Positions 38,750 to 50,600 of a stretch of 64,000 nt of DNA are shown here, in pieces. A program made the translations under genes and the position numbers. The stretch is from Montifringilla adamsi. Taxonomy: Eukaryota; Chordata; Aves; Passeriformes; Passeridae. Each line of letters opens with the position of its first letter. Positions within the stretch are counted from its first letter, which is position 1. The stretch covers positions 4,881,617 to 4,945,616 of the forward strand of contig JAGGNK010008226.1 in assembly GCA_017590115.1 (NCBI GenBank). The letters are read 5' to 3'. The notes under the pieces are model-generated. The model ran no database searches. It was not told the origin of the DNA and was given only the letters and a program-made list of their open reading frames with translations.

Positions 38750-39290
38750 GATTAAAAAAAAAAAGTAGCCAAAACTCTACCTCTATACTAATTCATAAAT
38801 AGTAGCCAACACTCTGTAAGAATGGCTAAGAAAGTAAAAAAAAGCTAACTAGCAGCGTAAAAAAAAAAACCAAAAACAAACTAACAAAAAACCAAAACAA
38901 TTTAAACTGCTGAAGAGTAAAAGAACATTGCTACCAAAATAAAAAAAAACTACTTATAAAAGTCTGCCATATAAATGCTCATATCTCCAAAAATACAACC
39001 AATAGCAAGCACCAAAACAATAAGCAAATAAACCAAGCTGCAAAAATAAGACTGTCAAAAATAGACCTAAATTAAAAACATAAAAAAAATGTATTCCTAC
39101 CTCAATAAACCTCAGATGATCAAAACAAAAATGCCACCTATAAATAAACACAAAACCAAAAAGTAAATTTAACCATAAACAGTATTTCTCAAGTTATCCA
39201 TAACTATAAAATGTGTGCTACCATCAAGCAAGTAAAAAATAGAAAAAAAAATATAAATATCAAAAGTCTGAACAAGTGAAAGATAAAGTT
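38750..39290. other. A-rich, strand-asymmetric block in HTRA1 intron 6
   Basis: For about 540 bases the + strand is roughly half A with little G, quite unlike the flanks. Near its start GTAGCCAAAACTCT and GTAGCCAACACTCT lie 38 bases apart. There is no simple repeat unit and no long + frame. I do not recognise a family. Candidates are a decayed retroposon, a satellite fragment, or a nuclear copy of mitochondrial DNA; the last has no protein support. Confidence 0.6.
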
Positions 39291-39360
39291 TTGAAAGCCA
39301 GCAGCCCGCGAGGCTCTTTAGGTCAGAACAACTGATCACGACTCGTTTTCCTTTTTGCAG

Positions 39361-39418
39361 GAAAAGCTGTAACCAAAAAGAAATACATTGGCATACGCAT
39401 GATGTCACTAAGCCCCAG
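39361..39418 (+). CDS. HTRA1: HTRA1 exon 7
   Basis: The 58-nt exon completes Gly and reads KAVTKKKYIGIRMMSLSP with two bases of Ser. This is the linker into the PDZ domain. YIGI is the carboxylate-binding loop of HtrA PDZ domains. Acceptor TTTGCAG, donor GTAAGT. Confidence 0.97.
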
Positions 39419-39540
39419 GTAAGTAACCAGGGTGGCTCCTGACCCTTCCCCAGCGTGGTCTCTGCATGCATTTGGATCCAGCTGGGGACGTGCAGCAGCG
39501 CCCGGGAGGTTGGAGCCAGCACCGAGGGTCTCTGTGCGTG

Positions 39541-39588
39541 CTGGTGACAAACCCAGCCAGCCCTGGTGACAAACCCAGCCAGCCCTGG
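39541..39588. repeat. 23-bp tandem duplication in HTRA1 intron 7
   Basis: CTGGTGACAAACCCAGCCAG plus CC occurs twice head to tail. It is a small replication-slippage duplication. Confidence 0.9.
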
Positions 39589-39989
39589 CCACCTTCTCTG
39601 CATCTGCCACCTGGTGGGACTCTCCTCTAGACTCTCCTATGAGCTAGTTCTTAAACAGCTCCTGGCTTTTTCTTCTCCTTAATGCTTCAGAAGAGAGTAG
39701 CTAGTGCCTGTGGCTCTGTCCTGGGTTATATCCATGTTGTTGTATGTTTTCATGGCTTACGTCAGCTACGTGCGTTCTTCCATTCCTATAAAGTTATTTT
39801 CATTAAACAATTCACTTAATGTCAAATGAAGCTTTTGTGTGGACTTGCTTATTCATGCTCAGACTACAAGAGACTCATGAGCAGGTAATGCCATGTCCTG
39901 TAAAAATAACCAGAAGTTTTCCCTTGGGCAGGATCCACAGGTAGAGCAGAGCATTGAAACACAAGGGGCTGGGGTTTTTTAGGTGTTCA

Positions 39990-40540
39990 GGATTGCAGGA
40001 GGTAATTCTGTCCCTCTAATCTGCTCTGAGGAGACCCCACCTGGAGTTCTGCATCCAGCTCTGGGGTCCCCAGCACAGGAAGGTCATGGACCTGTTGGAG
40101 CCAGTCCAGAGGAGGTCCCAAAGATGATCAGAGGGGTTGAGCACCTCTCCCATGAGGAAAGGCTGAGAGAATTGGGATTGTTCAGCCTGGAGTAGAGAAG
40201 CTTTGGGCTTTACCTAATTGTGACCTTTCAGTACCTGAAAGGAGCCTGAAAGAAAAATGGGCAGGGACTATTTACAAAGGACAAGGGGGAATGGCTGCAA
40301 ACTGAGAGAGTGGGTTTAGATGAGATACTAGGAAAAAAATCTTCCCTGTGAAGGTGGGGAGGCCCTGGCACAGGGTGCCCAGAGAAACTGTGGCTGCCCC
40401 TGGATCCCTGGAAGTTCCCAAGGCCAGGCTGGATGGGGCTTGGAGCAGCCTGGGACAGTGGAAGGTGTCCCTGCCATGGTAGGGATGGGGACTGGATGGG
40501 GTTTAAGGTCCCTTCCAGCCCAAACCATTTTGTGATTCAA
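39990..40540 (+). mobile_element. CR1 LINE 3' fragment in HTRA1 intron 7
   Basis: This long CR1 piece runs from the CTAATCTGCTCTGAGGAGAC region through CCATGAGGAAAGGCTGAGAG and GGTCCCTTCCAGCCCAAACC to TGTGATTC, the canonical 3' end. It is 5'-truncated with no target-site duplication that I can define. Confidence 0.93.
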
Positions 40541-40823
40541 CAATCTGCACATTCATTCTAAAGCTTTGAAATGTTTGAACTCTGATTGTCTGTGTCTATT
40601 GAAATGGTTGCCTTTACCAGAAATAGACATTAAAAAGCTGTATGCGTGTGAAAAAATGTAATAATTCCTGCAATATACATCTAAGGGTTAAAATGAATGC
40701 TGAGGTGACATACCAGTGTGTGTAAAACACCTCAACTCGTGTTAAGTGACTTCAGCAAAATGTGTGGGGGGTTTTTTTCCTGTCTTGACAAAATATTTTC
40801 TTTGCTATTTCTTCATTTTCCAG

Positions 40824-40919
40824 CAAAGCTAGAGAGCTGAAGGATCGCCATAAAGACTTCCCTGATGTTGTCTCTGGGGCCTATGTCATTGAAGTCATTC
40901 CAGAAACACCAGCTGAAGC
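40824..40919 (+). CDS. HTRA1: HTRA1 exon 8 (PDZ)
   Basis: The 96-nt exon reads [20 protein letters not shown] then [12 protein letters not shown] with the last codon split. Acceptor TTTTCCAG, donor GTAGGT. GAYV and [11 protein letters not shown] are PDZ strands and the turn before the peptide-binding helix. Confidence 0.97.
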
Positions 40920-43271
40920 GTAGGTTGAAGTGCTTTTTTCTCAAAACCACTGCCACTGACTTAAGGGGGTAACGATGGAGACTGTTCCTGCTTAACTGGC
41001 TTTCTTCATTAGGCTAAATTAACAAGGCTATGACCATCTGATTGCTGTTAGGTTGTCTGCTGGAAATGGGTTTGTGGTTTTATTCTGGTCCCTGATGGGC
41101 AATACTGTAACTGTATCAGGCTATTGCAGGGAAGCCCTGTCAGCCTTCCAGGCCCAAGGGGAAGGGATTCAGGGGGTGTGAAAACTCCTTTTTCATTTTT
41201 CTCAGCAGTTGCTTCCAAGGCATCTGCTGTACCAGTGCCAGTGCTGAATAAAGACTTTTGTTCCTGCACACTCTCCATGGCCCTGCTGGTCACTGCAGGA
41301 GAGCAAGTGAGCTTTTGGGTCCACTTTGGAAGAAATGTCCATCTCAGCATTGGCCAAACCCAGCTCCCCTGGCACACCGTGGGGCTGAAATCCTCTCTTG
41401 GCAGCAGAGACTCTTCCATGTGAGAGCTTTGTCAGCAGTCACATTACTGGAAGAGCTTTTGGGTTTGGACAACTGACTTTTTTTGCTCCTATTACTCAGT
41501 ATTTGCTCAGAAGCTGGCCCTGCTGGTTGGTACCACGTCTGGCTGAAGCCTGGCAGCTGGGCTGTGGTCACTGGCTGGCTTTTGCTGGAGACACTTTTCT
41601 CTCAGGGTTTGCCTGATAGGAAACTGCTCAGTAATCCAGGGCAGGAAATGGGAAACCTTATTCATTTTCTGAAGCTAGGGACCATTTAAGAGAGGAGTAA
41701 ATCTTTGTGGCAACAAAGAGTTTTATGTGGCACCAAAGGGATGTAGGCAGAAAGCTGCTTGGGGCAGGCATACATTGCCTTTTGGGAAGACTGCAAGGAT
41801 GGCTGGATGGTGTGTTTTTAGGCAGTTTGGGTGTAAGATAAATGGTGATAGCTGTCCAGTGTGCTCTCTGAACTACTGTTGTGTTTGTAGATGATCCCTG
41901 TTGGCAGTGCTTGTCAGGCAGAGCACTGCTGAGTGTCTGCAGTGTGAAGGAATGTGCAGGAATGATTGGGCTGCTTCAGTGTGGGGCTGGAATTGCTGCC
42001 TTGGTGTTCAGGTTCAGTCTGAAGGTGCAGAACAGTCATTTAGGAGTGTGGGTGATAGCAGAGAGTGGGAGAGGGACTTTGTGAGGGAGAAGAAATGAGG
42101 CAATGTAACCTAACGTGAAGGAAGACCCAAATCAAGGTGCTCCATCCAAAGTCTGGCCTGGCAGTTAAAATGCAGCCCATGTTGGCTCTTCCCCACTCCC
42201 AGTCCCTGCCTCAGGGGTTTCCTTCTGCTGATCTGTCCAGCACTTTTGTGGATGTGCAGAGCTGCAGTGACCTGTCCTGTGAGCCACATGGAGAGGCTGC
42301 ATGAAAAACCATGCAGTGACTTCCTCCACGGACATGTTTTGAGCCATGCCTTCTGTAGGCAACCAGATTTGTTGCAAACATTGGCCAAGGGCACCCTGCT
42401 TGCAGGAGACACTCGTGTCAGGCGCCTTCTGTGGGTGGAAGAGGCCGATGAGTGGTCTGTGGCTTTGTGAAGGATTATGCTTGTGAAGGGTTGAATCATG
42501 TCTGATCTGTCTCGGGTAATTTTTCCATAACTTGGAGCCAGATCATTGTGCAAGACTGGGCAAGATGTTGTGGTCTGTGGCATCCCTCACCAGCCATTTC
42601 TTGGTGCTGGCAGCAGCTCCAGCCAGCCTGGGGAGAGACACAGCCCTGCTTCTGACCTGTCTTGCTTTGAATCAGAAAGGTTCAGATTTTGAGGTCAGAA
42701 AAATGGATTTTGGCTGCTATGAGCAGCAGAGGAAGGACACATTTGATTTTTGGTGACCAAACAAGATGTAACACACTAACATGTGTTACTTTGCTCAGGT
42801 TTAAAACATGAAGGGTGGGTGAAGTGGCTGCCAGTAACCTGTATGCAGAACAGGGGCTGGAACTGCTTGTTAGCACACAGTGCCACTCAGGTTGCTTCTA
42901 TGTATTCAGGAACAAAAGCTTGGAAAATCTCCCCTCTAAAATGAATCTGCTTTGTTGCAATTATTTTAGAAGACAGATATCAACACCTAGGATCTTTATT
43001 GCAGAATTAACTGCTATTTGTAACAGCGAATTCCTTTGAATGCAGTCAAATATGGGATTCATCAAACTTGTACATCCATCAGATCCTGAGGTTTCTGCAC
43101 TTTATTGTAACCTTCACTGCTTCCTAAATTCTGATTGCTTTCCTCATGGCTGCCATGCCTGCACAGCTGCTGTTGGGTGGGAAATAGAAATAATCCAGCG
43201 CTCTTTTTTTTTCTCCCCCCCTAATAATAAAACTGCAATTATAATAACACATTGCTGCTTTGTGTTTCCAG
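40920..43271 (+). other. HTRA1: HTRA1 intron 8
   Basis: This 2.35-kb intron is mainly unique sequence. I see no repeat body, exon or RNA gene in it. Confidence 0.85.
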
Positions 43272-43440
43272 TGGTGGCCTGAAGGACAACGATGTGATTA
43301 TAAGCATCAATGGACAGTCGATAAGCTCAGCCAGTGATGTCAGTGACATTATTAAAAAGGACAGTACGTTGCACATGGTCGTGCGCAGGGGCAACGAAGA
43401 TGTGATGTTAACAATAGTTCCCGAGGAAATCGACCCCTAA
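43272..43440 (+). CDS. HTRA1: HTRA1 exon 9 (PDZ end and stop)
   Basis: The 169-nt exon completes Ala and reads [20 protein letters not shown], then [20 protein letters not shown] and ends VPEEIDP with TAA at 43438-43440. The tail is typical of HTRA1. Acceptor GTTTCCAG. Confidence 0.98.
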
Positions 43441-44010
43441 CCAGAAACATGAGCTGGATTTCATGTTTTCTTTTAACAGCAATGGACTGCTTATATTCTC
43501 TCTGTGCTGGTACAGGAAAACGTTAGACTTCTGACCAACATTCTGCTTGTTCAGTGGATTAGTATTGGCCAACAGAGTAACTTCTACTAGGTTTAAGGTG
43601 CAAAATCAGTGTAATTTCACATACTCCAGATGATAATTTTTTTTCCTTCTGTATTATGTACGCAATGTATTCTTTACTGGCTTTTACATCCCCCGCTTAA
43701 CGAATCGACGTTTGCTTCCCTGTGTTGAGTAGATTTCCTGTCATTTCCTCTAAGACTTAAACAAAACAAAACCCACGCACACAATGTGTGCTGTGGCATT
43801 CAGGTATTTATAGGTTAGCTGTGTTTTAACTGGAAATGCCATTGTAAAGGAGTAGTCAGCCTAAAAGAAAACACAATTGGGAAATAAAGTTTGGTTTATA
43901 AACACAAAAGGAATCCCAACCCAAATAACCTCCCAAGGATCCCGTGCAGGACTTTAATACTATGATATTTTCCTAGTGTTATTAAAAGAATTCAACAGTA
44001 CTTCTTGTGA
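43441..44010 (+). other. HTRA1: HTRA1 3'UTR
   Basis: Sequence after the stop contains AATAAA at 43883-43888 and ATTAAA at 43981-43986, followed by a TGTGAGTGACTC stretch. The end near 44010 is inferred from the second signal, whose surroundings resemble the mammalian HTRA1 transcript end as I recall it. Confidence 0.65.
43981..43986 (+). terminator. HTRA1: Poly(A) signal of HTRA1
   Basis: ATTAAA lies about 540 bases after the stop. A canonical AATAAA at 43883-43888 is an alternative. Confidence 0.5.
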
Positions 44011-47000
44011 GTGACTCATTTTGCTTCCCCTTACGGAGTGGTTTTCTTTGCATGGCACATCTGCCTGGGAAGATGCCCCGGTGGTCTCCTTTTAATCATC
44101 ATTTAATCACATGACTTATTTTTTCAGTATGTTCCTTGTGTTTGTGCTTTTGTGCATCTGTTCTCCTCAGCAAGGCTGGGTTGAATTTGTCATATTGCCT
44201 ATGTCTTCCAGATGTTGATGCCTTTTCCTTACTGTTTTAATTACAGCTCCACCAATGCCTGGAATCTGTTTGCCCACTGTAGAGATTGCCACATGGTGGA
44301 TCACAGATCTCATACCATTCTGATTCAGATATCAGGGTGTCTGTAACCATTTAGACCTGGCCTTAAGCTCTTTAAAACAGGCCTGGTTTATCCAAATCTG
44401 GAGTGCTGGTGTGTATATGGACCTGGTTTTGTCTCTGGGAAATTGGGCATTCCTCTAATGGGCATTAATCTTCATACATATGTTTATTGATGCCCTTGAA
44501 GCTTGGGGGTGGTGAGTGGGTTTGTCTTGCTGTGAAGGAGAACAATCTGCTACACCTAATTACAAGGTAATTACATTGGGTGAATATTAGGCTAAGCAGC
44601 CTTTTCTTTGCTCTGTTGTAACATGTATTTCAGAGAATAAACCCAAGGGCTGTAGACAAGTTTTGGTGACTCTCATTCCTCAACAGGCTCTTCTTTTGGA
44701 AAAAGAATGTTTTAGTAAATCTCTCCAGCTGGGTAGCTGGCAGTTTATGATTTTTAAAGAAAGGGCTGTATTCCACCCAAATGCAGCAATAAATCCTCGA
44801 GAGCTGGATTCCTGACAGTGCTCCTTCTCCCAGCTGTGTTCCAGCTCTGGTTCAGTTTATCCCAGTTTGAGGGACCTCTGTATCCCCAGCTGCCAGTGCC
44901 TGCCCTTGCTCACCTGGATCACTGTAAATGTACAGACTGTGTAGCATTAATTATTGCAGTGTGCCTTTCAGTGCAGTACTGACTCCTGGCAGGATGGAAC
45001 ACCTCATTACCACCTTGTGCCTGGGCTGTGGAAAATCGCACGTGTGAAAATCAGCCAAAACACTGCCGTGCCAAGCACTGCCAGGCTGCAATCCTTTCCA
45101 GCCCCAAAAACTCAAAGCATGATCTTGCAGAAGTGTTTTGTAGCATCTTTGCACTGCAAGTTCATCTTGCTGATGTTGATTAATGTTCCAGCTTGCTGGT
45201 GAAGTGGTGATATGTTTTGCAGTCTGTTTGTGCCCCGTGTAGCACAGAGTGGTGATACACAGCTCTCAGCAAAAATGAGTTTAAAAATCACCTGCCTTCT
45301 CTAGTACTCCACCTACCCCAACTAGCAAAAATTAAACTAAAGCCTCAAAGCCAGGAAATTGTATTTAAAACCGAAGTTATTTTTCATCTGCCTCTTTATT
45401 TCAAAACAAGCGCTTGCACAATTTGCAGAGCTGATTGATTCTCTTGGTTGCTGTTGCTTGTTGTTGTGGCCTCTTAATATGCAAACTCATTAATTTTCTT
45501 TGTGTGGGCATTAGGAAAGAAGCAAATGAAATTCTGCAAATGGTTTTCCTGGGTCACTGGGATTAGTGAAATATTTGACCAGAATTCTAGCCCTGAGCTC
45601 CATCCAGTGGGATGTGAGATGGTCTCATATCGCAGCCATTCACTTTGAAAGTGGTTTTCTGACTTACCTTTTCTTAATTTGTAATTAATTTCTGTGCAGT
45701 GGATATTGGTAACCACATGAATATCATAAGGATGAATATTTAGGATTTGCTTTCCTTGTATCCAACCATGCAGCTACCCAGATGGTTTCTTGCAATCAAA
45801 GTATTCTCCAAATGATTTTTGAGTATTTGAACTAAGATTACTGATAAGCAGAGACATGGAAGCAAAGTTTTTCTTTAAATACAATTGATTACCATGTATT
45901 TTTGATGTATTGTGGGGTTACAGATTTGGAATGGTTTCTATTCTTTGTTATTTCAGCAGACAGTTCTTTCCAAAGTGCACTTGAAAATACTTTGTACAGA
46001 ATACCTTTGGCACAGTTTGTTTAAATATCAGTTTCCTGGAAGTTTTATAAGTGTTGGATGCCAAATCAGGGAAATTGGACATTCTGGCTGGATTTTCAGT
46101 ATTTTGGAGCATCTGAAGTGGAAAATGGAGTTGCTGTGTGATGCTGAGTAGATGGCTACGTGTGCTGCACTTGGAGGTAGTTTCGAAATGCAAGTTCACT
46201 TATTCCATACAGGAAAGGTCTTGAGCTATAAAAAATGGTCATGACTAACAATTGTCTGGTTTCTGTGGCTTAGATGCCAAGAAGTAAAATCCTGTCATTT
46301 CATTGCCAGAGGATTTCTTTTTTTCTTTTATTTTCCCCCTCTTTACCTAGAACTATTTTGTATTCGTGTTAAGGTATCTGAGGATATTTTTAAAACCACA
46401 TCTTTCCAAATTGTGGTGAGAGGGACGTAAGGCATGATTAGATTATAGACAGGTTCTTATTGTATGTCAGAAAAGTACTGCAGAACTTAACTACTGATTA
46501 TCTATTGAACTGATTAAACTGCAGCTGCAAATACCCAGGGAAAACAGAAGTGATAAAGGCAGAAGTCACCCACCCAGAGCAGTGAACGATGAGAGCAGTG
46601 AGAATTCAGTTCTGTGTGATGGTAGGTCACTGTGAGTCCTTTTCAGGTCCCCCCAAACCCCATCTCTTGTGCAAGATGCTGGCAGGGAAGCCAGAGCTGG
46701 ACACTGGCCCCAGGATTTAATCCAGTTCAGCCTCTTTGTACCATTCCTCTGTATGCAATAACTAGATCAGTTAAGGATTGTTTATTGCATAAAACTACTG
46801 CTAAAACCAGTGCATATGTAAATTGACTATTTGGGCAGAGAAAGTAAAGAAAGAAACATCAACTTAACCTATCTACATCTGCTGGGAAGTTTTCCTCCAA
46901 TTTTCAGGGTTTTGTTTAGTAGTCATGGCACTGCAACATCTGTCCCCATAAACTTTCTGAGGAAGTGGTAATAATTAGCAACTGATTAGAAGGAAAATGA

Positions 47001-47450
47001 GTCAGAGCTAAAGCATACGAGTCAAATTTACTTAATGTGGTAAAGAATTCAATTTAGGAGCTTGAAAATGCTGCATAACATGCTGGAGAAGAAAATTAAA
47101 TATTTTTTCTGTTCATTCCTTTTCTGTTCAGTGTTTATGCAGAGACCACAGTGATTTTCAGAAAGTTTGCCATGTGGATATTTGAGGGAGATGGGCTGTG
47201 GTAGCAGCAGTGCAGTGTAATCTTCCTTTCCCCTCTGAAATGGAGCTAATGGTGCAGAGCACCCCTCCACAGAGGGTACATTTGTGGGGTGTTATTGATT
47301 GTGATTCAGGATGTGTCCATGCAGTGACTGCAGGATTTGCTGTGTCTGCCTGGACAGCCCCTTTCCCAAAATCCCTGAAAGCTGAGAGAGAAGCAGCAGC
47401 CCTTGGGCCTGACCCCACAGCTGCAGTCCTCCAGGAAAAATAGGTATTTT

Positions 47451-47610
47451 TCATGGAATTAGACAATGATTTGGGTTGGAAGGGACCCTAAAGACCATCT
47501 AGTCCCAGGGGCTGGGACACCTTCCACTGTCCCAGGCTGCTCCAAGCCCCCTCCAGCCTGGCCCTGGGCACTGCCAGGGATCCAGGGCAGCCACAGCTTC
47601 TGTTCTTAAG
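47451..47610 (-). mobile_element. CR1 3' fragment
   Basis: On the + strand it starts TCATGGAATTAGACAATGAT and continues TTGGGTTGGAAGGGACCCTA, the reverse complement of a CR1 3' end, then AGGCTGCTCCAAGCCCCCTC. Confidence 0.9.
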
Positions 47611-50600
47611 AACCTGTGGACAGGTGAATCCACGAGAGGGCGAATTGAAGCTAAAAACTCATCCCAGCCTCCGTGGGAGCTGAGTCTGGACGTGTCACTG
47701 TGATTTGGGCACTGTCTGCTGGTGCTGTGCTGTGCTCAGGGGGTGACCTGCAGGAGGAGGGGGTGAGGAAGGTGTCCATGGAAGCCTGAACTTAGTGTCT
47801 GCCCAGAAAGAAGTGCTGAAAGCTGTCCTCATAAAAATTTATTCCAATCTTCCAAGGAACTGGGCAGTTCTGGCAAGGAAAAAGTAGATTTTGTCTGCAT
47901 CTCATCTCCGGTAAGTTCGTGTGTCTGGCAAGGAAGGAGAGTCGACTGCCTGATTTGGAAAATCAGAATGTTTCAGCATGCTGTGGCTGTTTGAAAGTTC
48001 TTTGCACTTGTAAAAAAAAGAAACCAACCCACCAACCTGCAAATCAACCAGAAACAGGCAAATATAACAGAAAAGGAGCTCTAGCTGCCACTCCCTGGTA
48101 CAAAACAAACTGTAATAAAACCCAAGTGTAATTAACAGAGGAATAAGTGTACATTTCCTCACATCTCAATCAACATTTGACTTGGAGGTCGGGATCCTGA
48201 AAAGAAACCTTCCTTTTGAAGAGCAGTTGGCAAAAGAATGCTTCATTTCACCAGTGTGGTTAGTGGGAGATCAATATTTTATTCATGTAACAGAGAAGGG
48301 TTTACAGCCATGAAAATGTTGCATTTGCATAAACAGATATGTAAAGGATAATGATAGACTGGAGCTATGACACACATCTTGGGTTTGTTTTGCAGTCCAA
48401 TAATTTTGCTTTCATTTATCCTCAGCTAAAGGGTTTTAATGTTTGTTTGTTAAATGAAGAAGAATTTTCACAGGGAAGGTAGGGCTGTGCAAAAGGAAAA
48501 GCTCCACTGGGATCAGTTCCAGCCTGTGCAGTGAGTTCCTGTGAGCACTGAAAGGTGCAAACCTTTTCACTCCTGCAAAGGGCTGGCTTTATTGCCTGGA
48601 GAACAGAGCAGTATTTTTCTTCCTTTTCAATTAAAAGCCAAAGGTCTCTGCTCAACACTGTCTCTGCCCAGGAGAAAAAGAAACAATAAGAGCAAATCCC
48701 AGCCCACAGATGTTCACAGTGTCATTTGCCTCCTTACCCAAATACTGGATGCTGCAGCTCCACTCTTGGCACAGCACCTCTGAAGGCAGAGGACAATTGT
48801 CCTCAGGGATTGTTTTATTCTCTTTCTAGCTCAGGTCACATTTTTTATCCTGGGCCCCCTTACTGGGAGCATCTTTTCAGCTGGTCCAGATCCTTTTAGA
48901 GGTGTCCAGTCTGGTCACAGGGCATCACTTGCAGCATATGGAGAGAATAAAGACACTCAGAAGATACAGCACTTAATCTATCTGTAACTAGCATGGAGTG
49001 ATGTTATATAGGATTATATTCATTTTTTAGCTCTGGTTTCAGTATGGGAGGGTTTGAAATTGCAGCCTGAATATTGAATATGTTATCAGGTACTTTCTCA
49101 TCTTTGTCACTGAAGTGCTTCAGACTTGCTTAAAGAGAAGTGGGAGAAGCTTTATTCCCAAAATTTAAAGGGTTGATTATTTCATCTACCCCAATCCAGG
49201 TGTCATCATATCCAGGTGTTACCACAGGCAAACCTTTGCATAAATTTAATATAACTTTCTTGTGACTATAACATTCTATTAACCACCTGTTATGTAATTG
49301 TAAATCCTGCTGGTTAGAATCAACCATTATTCATTACATTCAAATATGACAATTGCCTGTGCAAACCCCTTGATCCAAAATGACATACACAAATTACATT
49401 ACATTAACGATGTTGTTATTACTAAAAGCTGAAACTTGCACTCATTACAGGAGAAAAATTACAGCAGCCTACCAAACATTTGCACTTAACAAAATTATTA
49501 ATGTTTTGAATAAAAATGCAGTCTTTCAGATGAGGTTAGCCTCTGGATTTCAGGTTGCCTACATTAAATCTGATCTGTGGCAATTCATTTCCTTAAGTCT
49601 GTTTTCTTTGCCTGCATTTCTCCTGGCCCACAGAGACTCAGAAGGGTTAATAGAGGATTTCTAAGGTGAGCACATGTCCAGGAGAAGTGTATTTAGGGTC
49701 TCCTATGGAGGTGGGCACTGCTCAGAAAGCCAACAAGATGGACAGTCAGCGCTGAGCTTGCATTTATTATGAAAGGAATTTTTCCTTTTTCTGTTGTTTG
49801 AGCCATTCTGTGAGAGATCCTGAATGGGAATGTGGAAAAGGTGCCCTGTTGTTTCAGGTGTCATTGAAAGTGAAGTAAGGATTGAACAGATGGCTGGTGC
49901 ACTGAGGAAGGTGGCAGGGCTGGCTGTTGATAGGAAATATCGTTTTCTGAGAGGATTTTGCCTCCAAGTTTTGCCTGGCACTTCATTATTGTGATGAGCT
50001 GCCTGTATGTATTTTATAAAGTGGAGGTTGTAATTCTTGCAGTCTTGCAATCTGTTTGGGATCTGCTTTAGGGCATTTTCTGTTTCTGGATCAGATCCTT
50101 GCCAAACCTCAGCCACAGCAGGGAAATTGTGCTTCCAGGAGAATCTGCTTCAGCAAAGAAGTAGAATTGTTCTATTTACAACAATGGCCACAGAAAATGA
50201 TTTCCAGACACTGGGCAGTGGCTCTGAAGAACAAGGAATGGGAAATGGCACAGAAACCTAAGGCAAAGAGCCTTGATGTGATCCCAAACCTCCTGTGGAA
50301 GGGCAGTGCAGGAGGGGAGAGCTGGGGCTGCCTCCCCTGGCAGCATCAGTGCCAGGCTGCAGCTGGGGCTCGTGCCTGGTCCTGCTTGGATCTCTGAGTG
50401 GGAGGCTCCCAGGATACAGCCTTAAACGGCTGAGTCTCTGAATCTCAGGCATTTGGTGCTGGAAGTCAGTTTTGCCTTCAAATACAACTGCAGAACTCAG
50501 TCCTGCATCTGTGCTGGTCAAGCAGCTGTTCCCCTCATGAAGGATAATTTTGTGCTTTCCTTTTTGTCTTTTAAACGATTTTACGGATACAGTCTCTCCT

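Noticed and set aside
38954..39151. Hydrophobic minus-strand frame in the A-rich block, considered as mitochondrial-derived
   Set aside because: Phe/Leu/Tyr richness follows from the T-rich minus strand; I could not match it to any mitochondrial protein.
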